Origin: Ignelater luminosus
Lineage: Eukaryota > Arthropoda > Insecta > Coleoptera > Elateridae
Length of the DNA: 64,000 nucleotides
Direction of reading: 5' to 3'
Assembly: GCA_011009095.1 (NCBI GenBank)
Contig: VTPC01000634.1
Span: 1 to 64,000, forward strand
Under the pieces are notes generated by a model. It was not told the origin of the DNA and did not search any database. It saw nothing but the letters and a program-made list of their open reading frames with translations. Numbering within the stretch: the first letter of the stretch is position 1; each line of letters begins with the position of its first letter. The position numbers and the translations under genes are program-made. This document shows, in pieces, positions 13,701-26,100 of this stretch.

Positions 13701-15295
13701 TTACTAAACTGTGACAATTGTAAGACAGTCAGTCAGGCACATGCGGTACAATGCAAGCAGAAATAATGTGAAGCATTTATTTCTCTCATTTCATGCAGTT
13801 TACTTAAAACCGGAGATATTATTATTTGATATTACTGATATGACAACCTAATTAATGAATTTGCCCAAGAAAAACAAAAGAATCGATACATAGCAAACAC
13901 AGAGTTTGGAAATCCAAACCAGGTAAGATTTGTGATTTTTTTTTTGCTGCATCTATAATTGGTTCATACACCATAGGGATTTAACAGTACACTTTTAATG
14001 TCTAATTATTTGCTTTCCTGATTATTTTAGAGCAGAACTGTAAATACTGTTTTTGTAGAGAAAAGAATATTGCATGTGTATGTGTTATTATTTGTTAATT
14101 ATATCTTTATGAAACCGAGAGAAAAATTAAAATTGCAATTTCTGTAAAATCACTATGATACGTGAATCAATTGTACACCCTGCGTATCGCGTTATTATCT
14201 ATACAGAGATAAAGGGGAATTGTGTGTCTAAACTTTTAGGGTAATAGAGATTACACAAATAAATCGTTTCTGTCAAATAAGCGCTGACCACAAATACAAG
14301 TGCGTCCTAAGGAATGAAATTAATTAAGAACGGTTAGAAAATCATTTATTTATTCATTGTAGTTATTTTACTTTCAAATATTGCAATTAAATAAATAAAA
14401 ACATAAAAGATATGGTGCCCAATAAAATGGAACTTGTGTCCGGTACTGTTGAAGTTACAGCAACCACCGTAAGGGAAACTCCAGGCATTTTTGAGTGATA
14501 AAAAGCAATCTTCAGACTATTGGACGCAATTTTGAGCAGTTATTAGATTTTTAGAAATCAAAATAATCATAATGTATGTAAGTACTATTAATAAACGATT
14601 TTTTTAACTTCTATTTAAAATTCCTGGATTAGCTGTAACTCCATACAGACACGCTTGCAGCCAATGTCTATTTAATAAAAACTATTTATCTCAGTTTATT
14701 ACCACTAACGATTTGAGAGCACAATTTGTTTTCTTCTGCATTTATATTTTAGCATTTTGTACATACATAATGTTTAGATCATAAAATCCTTGTCAAAGTT
14801 AAAAATACAGGTAGGTACTTGTATTGCACTAGAACAGTACATTATAAGACGGTATTGTTAGTTTATAGACATTATATGAGATGAGTTTTTTCCGCCAGTG
14901 CACAATGGAGAAATTAACGTAAATAAATGAACAAAATTAGTGTTGTTTTGAAATGTAACAAAATCAGTAAAGATATATAGGATGCTCTATTGATTTGTGG
15001 ACAAAGAATGTTGCTAAGGAAAGTTGTACAGACTGATTTCTATTACGCTCACTTTTCTGTATATTTTGTTATTTTTTTATTTCTTGTCCAATGCTGATTA
15101 TAGTAATATATAGCTTTGTGGGACCTAAACCAAACCAGCTTCGGCGTTATTCCATCTTTTTTGTAAAACATTATTAAATATAACGAGCTACACCGGTATA
15201 ACTAATAAACATTTAGCTTTAAGAAACTTGCAGTAATAAACTTCAAACTCCAATCTTTAGAAATAATTAGAATTTTAGCTACATCGTATCTTTTA
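10741..15295. other. AT-rich intergenic DNA, nothing recognised
   Basis: No gene, RNA or element is recognised. A minus-strand frame at 13253-13465 (70 codons, basic and charged) has a more coding-like composition than its neighbours, but nothing supports it as a gene: no known motif, no splice partners and no promoter. Confidence 0.4.
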
Positions 15296-15296
15296 T

Positions 15297-15355
15297 ACAG
15301 GGTGATCAAGAAACGTTAAATATAATTTTAATATTTTTTAAATGGGGCACCTTGT
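15297..15355. repeat. short CAGGGTG-ended hairpin repeat
   Basis: TACAGGGTG at the left is answered by GGCACCTTGTA at the right, with an AT-rich loop. This head is typical of small non-autonomous IS630/mariner-type repeats in insect genomes. Similar termini occur alone near 3350 and at 30795. No transposase is present. Confidence 0.4.
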
Positions 15356-15778
15356 ATATTTTAATATTTCATTATTTCATGATTGCAACAATATAGCATT
15401 ATGTGAGTTTACACCTAACGTCTTTTGGCTATATTCAGTTATTTGTTATGAAACTTCTCAACTGACTTTGGTATAATTAGGAAGATTCGTAAGTTCCCAA
15501 TTTTAATAAAGTTAAACTAAATATTTTGCCTTTGAAACTGCTTGGGGTATTTTAGCTATAATTTTTTTTACAGAAAAACGCAGATACTGATTTTCTTGAT
15601 TTCTTAATGAAAAGAACTAAAACAGTCTGTATATCTTAGTATTTTCTTATTTCTTAGTAATCGCTAATCATATGTTAAGAGTATAGCTTTATAGAATCTG
15701 CACATGTCGTCTTTGACATTATTCAATTATTTGTTGTAAAATGTCGTCATACTTCTCAATTGACGCTGTTTAACTTAA

Positions 15779-16672
15779 CCTTCAACGGACTGACCGGGGT
15801 CCATTTGGACCCCAGGGCACGATTTTTTGAAATAACTTTTTTGATTTTAAATTTTATATATTGTGCGGTCACCTATCTTTTCTTTGTGATTTTCTCCACC
15901 TGTTTAATATATTATTTTACGTAGACGCTCGGTTTTTTTTAATGTATACTATGTTTTTCAACTTGGGGTCCGCCTAGACCCCAGTTCGTCTTTTACGGTA
16001 TACAAAATGTGTCATAATTATTTCCAATCAAGCAGGGAAGTTCCCCAGTAAAGTCTGTAGCTTCCCGTTCTTTATTTTACTAAACGTATTTTAAATTTCT
16101 TTCGTAGGTCGGGGATTTCCCGTGGTATGATATTGAGGGTGAATGTGCAAAATGCACTCAGGTTTTGATAGTTGCTTGTACTATACGCTTCAAGATGAGT
16201 TCCGTGACACGTTTTGATAATAGTAAGCCCCTTACAGATGGGGAACTGCTATATTTACTTGAGAACGATGTTCCCGATTTTGAAAATAGGAAGTGGATGA
16301 AAGTGATATAGAAGAAGTCGATGTCGTGTCTGAAATAGATCAAGAGGATAATATATTGTCGCTAATCAGGAGACGTGTGCCGAGGTCGAAGACATTGCAG
16401 AATCCAGCAGTCACGCTAAAGGTTTTTTACAGTAGTTGGCAAAAGACGGAAGCAAATGGTCTAAAGTACGAGCTAAATTACCAAAAGCCAACGTTAGGAA
16501 AACGGATCTCGGACTTACAGCTTATAGTTCAGGCATTTCAAGTATGGAAGATGCTTTTTTGCTAATTCTCAGTCCTTTTGTCTTTATTGTCTAGACAATT
16601 GATACCTCAAGTACGAGCAACAAATTGCTAATATTCTGTTTACGTAATTTTATGAGGCCCATCCGTTGAAGG
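15779..16672 (+). mobile_element. truncated piggyBac-type DNA transposon
   Basis: Exact 11-bp terminal inverted repeats, CCTTCAACGGA and TCCGTTGAAGG, sit directly between two TTAA tetranucleotides (15775-15778 and 16673-16676), the target site used by piggyBac transposases. Inside the left end are GGGGTC/GACCCC palindromes (about 15798-15816 and 15964-15982), usual in piggyBac-like subterminal regions. Only the N-terminal part of a transposase remains. At 894 bp the element is far shorter than an autonomous copy of 2-3 kb, so it is an internally truncated, non-autonomous relic. Confidence 0.8.
16195..16597 (+). pseudogene. piggyBac transposase N-terminal fragment
   Basis: The frame begins with ATG at 16195 (MSSVTRFDNSKPLTDGEL) and runs about 32 codons. 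It then shifts into a second frame carrying the acidic stretch DESDIEEVDVVSEIDQEDN, and later into a third frame with KWSKVRAKLPKANVRKTDL followed by a stretch ending EDAFLLILSPF. The acidic N-terminus and the W(S/T)K-containing linker before the DDE domain are the normal order in piggyBac proteins. At least two frameshifts separate the pieces and the whole catalytic DDD domain is missing, so no functional protein is made. Confidence 0.65.
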
Positions 16673-16830
16673 TTAAGGAAACTTCTTTTGCAACCTTGCA
16701 AAGAAAAAAAAGCTAAAGTTTATTAAACATGTTCCTCCATAATAATACAAATATGTGCATAATTTTTAAGGTAAAAATAATCTATTTACAGATTTCGGCT
16801 AATCGCCTCGGTCCGCAACTCTACTCATAC

Positions 16831-16905
16831 TCGCAAAAGTGCATTTTCTGAACTAAGGACTCAATTGTTATTTGTATCACTAGTTCAGAAAATGTACTTT
16901 TGTGA
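16831..16905. repeat. 25-bp imperfect inverted repeat
   Basis: Arms at 16831-16855 and 16881-16905 match at 23 of 25 positions (shared core CATTTTCTGAACTA), with a 25-base AT-rich spacer. It may be the centre of a small fold-back repeat. It lies between the piggyBac relic and the LTR below and has no coding content. Confidence 0.55.
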
Positions 16906-16989
16906 CTAGTAATATAAATAACTACATTAAGCTTGCTAGTTTTATTGGTCTTATTAAAATCTACCTAATCTTAGTACATAACATGATAT

Positions 16990-17522
16990 TGTAGCGTCCC
17001 ACGTCTTTCAGCATTTCTTAAAAACCAGAAATTCTAAGAATATCTACTGTGGAGAATATGACGTCACGTCCTAGACCTTCGCGGGAAAAAGATTCTGCCG
17101 TCAGTCAATCCCTTTCAAACGTATTTTAATATTTAAACGTTTACACATTGTAAATCTTCGTAAAAGGTAAAGAATTTTGCTTTTGTTTAAGTCCTCTTAA
17201 ACGGCCTACTGCAATATTTTCTTGAAGCTTAAGCATTACCTACTTCTATAGAAAACGCTGGGGAATTACAAACCTCGCCCTTTGTTAATGCACAGGTACA
17301 GATTATATAAAAAGCTTGTCAACATTTTACAGACTCTCTCTTTTAGTGTTTGAGCCTTACCAACTCACATCAGTTGATCAGTTCTTTACGGTTTCACAAC
17401 AGTTGTAGCAACTTGTTAACTTGTTTATACAGTGCTAATAAATAAGGTTAATTATTTTATAATTTTATTTATTATTATAAACAACGGTACTAATATTATC
17501 ACCTTAACCGTGGCTCTTAACA
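16990..17522 (+). mobile_element. probable solo LTR, fossil
   Basis: It starts TGTAGCGTCCC and ends at about TCTTAACA. A TATA box (ATTATATAAAAAG, about 17302) is followed about 30 bases on by a pyrimidine-rich start region and then AATAAATAAGG (about 17441), matching promoter and poly(A) placement within an LTR. No internal retroelement region adjoins it, and no exact target duplication was found. The 3' end is approximate. A free-standing host promoter is an alternative reading. Confidence 0.4.
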
Positions 17523-19420
17523 GTAATATAACATACGTAACATTCGAACTTCTTCAATATCAAAAATCTCCTTTTTGAAACAGCTGAGCATTTTTGAGTA
17601 TTTTGATTCTTTAATAAGTAAGTAACCAAGGACTTCAAGGATTATTTATCAGTTAAAATGTTTGCATAGACAAGCACGGAGTACTTGTATTCAAAATTGC
17701 CATAAAATACAAGAAATCAACTGTTTATATTGGCTGCGTTTTAATACCTAATATTATTACTCGATAGTTTGAAGTTAGCCACAAATAAAATCAAACACAT
17801 CCTTCTACATAGTACTATACAGTGTAACACTGTACATGTACTGCTACGATTTCTAACAATCGCTAAAACAATTGCAAACAATTGTTTAATATAGAACTAA
17901 AAAAAATATAGTGATTAATACATCTGATAAAGCTCACAGAATTTAAAAACAAATGATTTGAGAAAAATGTATTTTGACCACTATTTCTCTATACTGTGCA
18001 GCGGTGCTGATCAAACAAAGATCATCGACTTCAAGATTCGATGCAAGTTTCTTCAACCATGAATGGTAAAACCACTGGGTTTCAATACTTTTTAAACCAT
18101 TTTAGAACAAGCAGGTCTATTTTGGGGTGATTTTATGATAATATAGACCGTTTTAAGATCTCTATGATTTTATAACGCTTTGAGAGCCCTGTGCTTATTG
18201 CTGTATCCTGATAACCCACAGCCGGCTGGAGTTCGTTGGTAAGAGATCCAACTTGGTGTTATATCTACGGACCTTTCGGAACCAGTTTCTCATCATTCAA
18301 GGGGCGTATTAAAATTGAATTAATTCATAATTGAATGTATCTTTTTATCTTGGTTTGGTCTTCTGAACTGTCAATTTTAAAAATAAAATAAATTCAACTG
18401 CGTTTTTATTCTGTTTTTGCATACGACTGTGGAAACACCAGTAACAGTACTTTGAAGACCTGGCAGCGTCGAGCGTGTTTTATTAATGTACCTACTTTGA
18501 TTTTACGGTTTTAAGAAAATTAGTTTGAGCTGTTTGGCAGGGAGAACGCTGTTTTCTGAGCCTCGGAAGGCGGTCCCCATAGGCGCCCGCGGGAAAAGCT
18601 CTCCAAGATTTCTAATTAAATCTTGGCTAGCACTAGTTCAAATAGAAGTGAAACAGACTAATGGCCTCTTAAAATACATAATACATTTCATTATAGCTTG
18701 TTCTTCCGCTTAAATTTGGTGCTTACGTATCGCATACGTATTACTTGAGATTTCACTTCTTTGGCAATCACTACAAAAGCAAGAACTCGCAATACGTAGT
18801 TGTCGAACTGACAAATTAATTCGTAAAACTATTCGATTTTTAGAATTGACGAAAAAATGTCAAACAGACAGAAGACTGCTAGAAACAGAAAACGCAAAAA
18901 GAGGAGTTTCTCTCGCTTTCAGCAAAAGTATCTGAAACCTGTATTTAGTGTCTTTGAGAAAAAGAATATTTGAGCAATTCTAGATCTGGACAAAGATTTT
19001 GCAAATAAAGATGGATACCTTAATATCGTGCTTAGACTATTTTAACCGTTAAAATGGATTTCTTTTTCAGTTTATCAATTTATACGTTCAGAATAAAATA
19101 ATCTTTCTGCTCTGAAAACCTCAAGCTTCACTCATGGAATATTTCTGTTAGGAAAGACTACATAGTTTCAGATTTGAGCATTTTTCTCATTTTTCAGTAT
19201 TAGAGAAGTATTGTGTGGACTCCACTTACGCCTTCCCTGATGTAATATGTAAGTTGAGAATTTGTTATGCCTTTGTCAAATATAAAATGGTATTCTCGAA
19301 GTAATAAATTACTAAACCGCATGAGTTTCCTTTATCCCAAGGGGTCACACCCACACAGCTGCAACAAGCAAGCACAAAAAAATAAAACAAACCCCGAATC
19401 TTAGAAATCTAATCGGTAGA
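17523..19420. other. gene-less stretch before the CpG-rich exon
   Basis: Mostly AT-rich. Slightly GC-richer parts at about 18170-18300 and 18440-18620 contain no recognised domain. A 38-codon basic frame at about 18858 (starting MSNRQKTARNRKRKKRS) is open, but nothing shows it to be a gene. Confidence 0.35.
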
Positions 19421-19433
19421 AAAGTTAGTCTTC

Positions 19434-20112
19434 AGTGCGGGGTCGGACTGTGTCGAACGCGAGGCGCCTCACGCAAAAGCGTAGTGTCAAAGTTGCCTTT
19501 ATATGTTTTGTGGGGACTTTTAATGCATAATCAATATGACTAAAGCATATGCTATTAATTATTGTATGAGTATTATTATCGATGTTGATTATTATTGTTG
19601 TTATTGTTGTTTATAAGGCGTTACAGTGTGTAATTGCCGCTAATTGGTATCGCTGTCCCGCAGAGTGAATGGGGGGCGTTCGTTGTTTAAAGGGTTATTA
19701 TTAGTGTAAAAAAAGCACTAGTGCAATCGCTAAAATTAACCGCATAGCTAGCTATCTGCTTGGAGATACACGATCGGGTGGAATCGTGTAGTCTACCTCG
19801 ACCTGGAGGACAAGTGAGTCCTGCCAATGGTCTGGGCTGGTACCGCCCGGGCAGCTACCGCAGGTGCGCTCGAACCCCTGCATGTGCCTGCACTGCTATC
19901 CTACAGGAGGAGCGGTCTCCGGGGAGTTGAGTGCTATGACGGTGGCAACACCTGGTCGTCCAACGCGTCAGTTAGATGGCATCACAGCACGATAAGTGCT
20001 TGTTACAGGTCACCATGATCCAGGCGGTGCACTGAAGATGACGGCCAACAACACCAGGATACGATCTTCTAGACGCTACAAGGGACGCCGCTGGCAAACC
20101 CTTCTCACTCCT
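19434..20112 (+). promoter_or_regulatory. CpG-rich putative promoter and first exon of an unidentified gene
   Basis: This stretch has much higher G+C and CpG content than the flanks. A TCAGTG initiator-like motif at about 19429-19434 precedes it, with no TATA box nearby. The stretch ends in the strong splice donor CCT|GTAAGT (exon end 20112). It reads like a 5'UTR with several upstream ATGs, including an open frame at 19827-20018 and a six-codon frame at 20015. The rest of a CpG-rich region continues into the intron to about 20290. I infer a constitutive or developmental gene running to the right; no downstream exon was found. Confidence 0.4.
20038..20112 (+). CDS. putative first coding exon, 25 codons, product unknown
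   Basis: An ATG in good context (AAGATGACG) opens a 25-codon frame, MTANNTRIRSSRRYKG followed by RRWQTLLTP, which ends exactly at a GTAAGT donor in phase 0. The frame has an in-frame stop upstream at 19993, so this is its first ATG. The peptide is very basic (seven Arg and one Lys in 25 residues). I do not recognise the protein, and the remaining exons were not located in the window. It could also be a long 5'UTR exon with the true start further on. Confidence 0.35.
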
Positions 20113-23100
20113 GTAAGTTTTTCAGTAACGTGTTTACTTGGTAAGAAACTAATGCATGCAACCGTTTTTTGTAAAGGGAGCTATTTTTGTATGTGGTCCT
20201 ATATCCCTACACTTAAGTGGCAACTCAATGAGGCGTGAAGTCGACCGACCCCGGTGCAGAGCAAGCATCTACACGGCTTAAAAGGCCCCTTTAAGTATAT
20301 GTGAGATTTATCGCTACGCATGTTATACTTTACCTTATTCAAGTGGTTTTTGTGGAACTTTTAAATAAATACAGGCGTTTAAATTTATGAAAAAAAATCT
20401 GTTTCGTTTTGGGTTCTACACTTGTCTATAGCATGTTTTGTTTTGAGCAAGACTAAATTTAGTCTAGTAGGCACTGCAAGGATCTCTTTTAGAAAGCTTT
20501 ACTCTTCAGAAAAGTAGATTGGATAGTACCACATTATTCCAAATGCCCACAAGCAAAGCTTTTAGCTTATACAGATAAAGCAAAATGTAATTAGAATAAT
20601 GAGAGATTATCTAACAACAAAATTGCCCTCATTCGTGGCAGAATTCACGTATATATGTGCTAATTAAACTTTGTTTTGGTATACAATTGGTTATATTTTG
20701 CTTGAGAGAGACGTCTCCATTTAGGACCATAGAACCAAACTAAAGGTTAGTCACTAGTAGTGCTGCAATGTTTTGTATATCAGCATAAAGAAAATAAATA
20801 TATCGGCTAATATAAAGGTCACATGTGTCTGGATGTTTGTTGAAGAACCAACTTAACTTTAATTCAATTAAATAGAAATCTAAAAGGTTTTCAAGTAAAT
20901 AAAATTGTGACTCATTAGAATTAATGTAAAATTGATTAGTATATATTATCCACGGGTTCACATAAAATTATGTATATAGAATAAATACAAACATCTGTCT
21001 ATTCTAAAATAAACACACGCATTCGACTAGATTAATTATTATTACTCCAACGCAAAACGAAAGAGGAACTATACAATAAAATTAAAATATTTTGCTTTAT
21101 TGTTGAAGTTATAATGTAGAACAATTTTGATTTTATGTTCAACAATAAAATTACATTTCAAAAATAGTTATAAGAATGAACTCATAAATTTGTTGATTAA
21201 CGCCACCAAGTGAGTCTCATTAAATGTTTATTTTTTTCATGTAGGTACGTAACTTTTTAATTAACATTAATAGCAGTTTATCATGGCACAACGGAATGAA
21301 ATCATAATTAGTATGTAGTTGGTTCGTTCATAAAGTAACAATAACAAAATACTTATAATTTCTTATTCATTCCGACAGACATACTGATTCATAATTTAAT
21401 AAATAAGATTAAAACAAAAGAAAAGACAATAAAAACGTTTATACAAAATTTATCAGTCTGCTAGTTATTAAAAAACAATAGACGGGACGTTACACTTATA
21501 CTATAATTAGGAAAGGGTTCCTTAATGATTTGTTCTATCTTCTACAGACGTCTGTTGGAAATAGCGTCTATCTGGCCAATTTTTAATGCATTAAGATTAG
21601 CTAGTTGAATAAACTAAATACTATATCTAAAAGTTTTGCAAAGAAAAGTGTTAAGCTGGGTGGTACATTTAACAATATTTAAAAGATGTTGAATAAATGC
21701 CAAAAACGTCATTCTGTGCAAACTGTTTCGTAATATTGCAAAATTAAACGTGACCATCGTTGTAATGTAAAAAGTTTGAAGAGATAACGTTAATAAATTT
21801 ATTTTATTTCTAGAAGCTACGAAGATTATTCACAAAAACATTATTTTAGTTATTTATATTTTCCGTGAAATTTTCTTGTGGATAAATCATAAATTTATAT
21901 AAATGTTATACATAAACCATACAAAATTAGTCATTCTAAAATAGGAAATATTTCTTTGCTATAAGTGTAAATGTTATTCTAATTGCATTTATTATTCACC
22001 ATCATTGATAAAAAACAAACGTATGTAATAGAGCTGCATGCATATATTGTTGCACACTTGCAATCAGAGGTTTAAAGTGCTAGTGCGTATTGTAATTTAT
22101 GAGTAATCCGAAAAGTACAGACACGAGAATACAATACTGTCCTTAAATGCTACCGAATGCTAAAACACAGATATTAAAAATACAAAAACCTTTGCATCTA
22201 TAGTCTCGTTTGGAGTTAAATCTTTTAAAGAGACCTTTAAGCAAATTTAACTCTTGGAATATAATGCATGTTCCAAGGAATTGACTTAATTGCTAAGCAT
22301 CTAAGTTAGATGCAGACAGTTTGCAAACACATCCTGCCTGCGCTGGGGCCGGAGTTTGAAACCCTTGTAATACAACGTATTGAAGTTTTTAAGTAACAAA
22401 CAAAACTTCCAGTCGCTGCATCTTTAGCTAAAGATTTATCACTTTCCTCACAGTCTCGTGTAAATGAGCGATTCCAAACAAAAAGTGCCATCTGTAAACT
22501 TTTGGCTTCCGTATCCAACGTAAACGCTCATTCGAGCGTCACAAAATGTCATGAGGATGCTACGAGAAGAATCAGAACGTGCAGTAACTCTTCGCACTTC
22601 CAAAATCACCAGATAGAGGAATTTCCAAATAAAGATGAGAAAACCAGCTGTCTTTCTCCAGAACGAAGATGATCTGTCTTCTTAAATTGAGAAAACTCGC
22701 TATTCAGTTGTACTCCCAAACCTAATCCATATCGCGTCAAGTTTCCAATACTTCTGTACCTTTTGCTACCACCGGTAATTTCCAACAGAAACAAAGAAAA
22801 AGGCTTTACCGGGGTAAATACTAACACAAACAAGAGCAAAAGAAAAATTATCCTGAGCCAGAATGCTTTCGACTCCAAGCTATTAGTGATAACCACAGAG
22901 CATATATATATTCAAGGTGATGAGGAACTCCAGTTTCTAAAACAGCCAGGATATCGTCATCGATCGATCGAGATCATTGTCAGTGTTATCGCAAACTAAA
23001 TCTATTCTGTATAGTAACAAATAAGTGAGAAATATATCAATGACATATGTTTGTAGTTCCCTGGCAAGATTTACATTTAGATACTTATTGATTTAATAAA

Positions 23101-26100
23101 AGAATTAACATAGTGACACAGCATCGGTCTGGCCGGCCCGGCCACACGGCGATCGCCGGGGGTCCTGGGACTCTTGCGGGGAGGCTAATTTTTAATTCAT
23201 CGCTTAAAGAACAGGAATTTAATAACAATACTTATCTTAAACGATTATATTTGTTTTAACTTAGAAAAAAAGGCGATTGAGCACCCATATGAAGGCACTT
23301 TTGTTTTTAAGTCTACATTGATTACATTATTCATATTATTATTCAAAACTAGTGCCGATTTTTAGTGGACACACCTTATGTTGGTAAGACCCTTAACTAT
23401 CTGAAAATAATACCATCATGACTTTTAGGGTACAAAAGGAATTCACTCAGAAACAGATAGGAGTTACTGCACTACTGATCACATAGAATATCATGCAATA
23501 ATTGTCAAATCTTTGTTGTTGTTAATTCCTTGAAACTTCCAGATGACTGGTAACTACATTTTAGTTAAAATTAGATATCCTGCGTTTCAGAAAATCTATT
23601 TCATTACGTTTAGTGACAGTAAGCTCATTCATAAATATTTGTGTAACTAGGGAAGACAGTTACAGCTTCTCTAATTTTTGGATTAAAAAGCTGAATTATA
23701 TTTTAGAATTTTTGCAAAGTAACACCAACATTTCCAAAAGGATTCAATAGATGTAGATAATCATCAAGAGCAGTTTTTGCTTACACATTATCCCTGGAAA
23801 ACGACGATTTGTCTTGTAGAGGTTATCAGAAGTTACCACCTTTTTTTCCTGAGACGTATGGTACTCAGATGTCTGTCACAAGCTTTAGAATTGAAGAAAT
23901 TCAGGTAGTTAGGATTAATGTAGGCAGTCCTAAAAGTGTCTGTGAATCAGGATAGCCAACACAGGATCCACAGTTCACTGCACGTAATAAAAATTACCAA
24001 GATCATCTAGACTTGAGAAAAAAGGTATCTCGACAACCACGATAATTTATATACAAATACTAAAAGACTGAAAGGGTCAAAGTATTGAAAAGGTAGAGGT
24101 AATGGTGGTGGTTAATTTATTTCTGCAACAGAAATGTATCTCCTCATGCAAAGCATTTTTTTCTCTTATAAATTATAAAGTAGGGTAGATTAAGGCAGAT
24201 GAGTTTGAGATCCAAGATAAACTATCACTGCAAATAGAAAGCAGTAGGTAGTAGGAGAAGGAGGATTTAGAGCAGCAAAACTTGCGTACAAGTGGCAACG
24301 AAATAATGTTTACGTATTCTACTTGCCTTTAGAGAAAGATTGTTGACTTGGTGGTTCTACCTACCACAATATCAAATTTTAATCAAATTTATTTCATGAA
24401 GTTGTGTTTTTCTCGCAAGTCTATAGTAATCCTCAGAACAAAATAAACAAAAGCCCAGTCTATCATACTCCGAGAAGTAATAATTGATGTGAAGCAATTG
24501 CCAAACAACTAAGTATAGCAAATCAATATTACAAAAAACTTGCAGATCTGATCATAAAAAAAAGAAGATGCCATTAAAACTAAAAATGTTTTGTCGCAAA
24601 TATCTCTTGAGGCAAGGAAATCAATTAGTGATAAGCCTCTTCGGAGCGAAGTCCTATAATCAGTGCAATTTTCTTTTAATATCCCGATAATTTTGTACAA
24701 TTTTTTATGCAGTGGGATCTGATTTCTGATCTAAACTTCTATTAGGTAACTAATTATTACCTTTAGTAACCAAGCCAAAAAGAAAAAAGAATTCTTCTGG
24801 TTAATAATAAAACCTACAAAGTCTAAAACCCAAACTGATATTTCGGTATTAATACCCTCTTCGCCAAACGGAAATCCAAGATTGTTGCAATTTCAGACTC
24901 TAAGACATTTTTGAATTTAGCAATTTTAAAATGTAGCATTCTATCTTTGCTTTAAAAAAGTACAAATAATGCCGAAAAGAGTTATTATTTCGGCAACGGG
25001 GCATTCGCGAATTAGATATTTTAAAATTGCTTAGTTCCTGTTATAATTAACAATCACAATATTCATTTTCAGGTTAGCGCTTCTTTTGGGCATTGCATAA
25101 TATTAAAAGATATATGGTTGAGTGTTGTCGTAGATATTAATTTGTGTAACTTAGCGTTTTCAGAATGCACGTTTTGCAACTGTGCAACTAGTGGTACATG
25201 CTCATTTTCTAAAAAATCTCAAATGATCGCGATCACAACGTTATATGTTTACAATTAATTGATTAACCAAGTAAACTCATTTGTCGAAATAATAACCTTC
25301 TTCGGTATCTAAGCATTTATATCTACCTGCGACTGTTCATTTATTTAGGCAATTGTGCAAATTCGGCATCCGAGTCGAACATTATAAATAGAATAATAGG
25401 CGTTTGGGCAAATATTCTAATTACGCAAAATAATTCTTGCTTATTCAATATTTAATTTCAGAATATAAAAGCTTGCATCAAATCGACACTTCTTTAAGCA
25501 ACATTTTTCTTAAAAACTAAATATTTTTAAATTTTTTTCTAAAGTACTTATTAGATTACGTTTTTCTACTAGTTAAAAGTGGCTCTAACAAAATAATTCT
25601 ATTCATATGACGCAATGTGTTCCCGCACGTGTACCACTACTACTAGCAGCAGAGCATCAATGAACACGGAGCGGTGGCAAAATTTAAACATGAGTTTTTT
25701 AATCTATTCAGACTAGACAACATTCCCGCTCACTTAACTAATAAAAGCTACATTTTCGAATTTCCGCTACTACAATCAGCAAATGGTATATTAAAAGAAA
25801 TAGGTTAAATTGGTCATTGACTTTTGCACATATCGTTTATTCTAATTTTACAAATTGCCATAGAGAGGTTTTATTAGGGACATCTGTGAATCAATTATTA
25901 ATATCGAAGGACAAATTCGCTCTTTAATGTCTATATCTAGTTAATTAATTTAAGCTAATTTATGTAAAATGTGTATGGAAACACTTATTAATTGCATAAA
26001 ATAGATCTTTATAAATAAACATTACATTTTAAAAAATATCGTTCTTACCTTTTAATTTGATTGCATCCAAAAACGCAAAATCCAAATTCCTAAATTAAAA

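Noticed and set aside
22306-22999. Overlapping frames on both strands, one with a hydrophobic stretch like a membrane segment
   Set aside because: Frames are open on both strands without conserved motifs. The hydrophobic run is probably the antisense of a Lys/Asn-rich stretch.
24840-25375. Repeated TGCCGAA/TTCGGCA words suggesting a MITE
   Set aside because: Only 7-8 base matches at irregular spacing, no flanking duplication and no longer inverted repeat.
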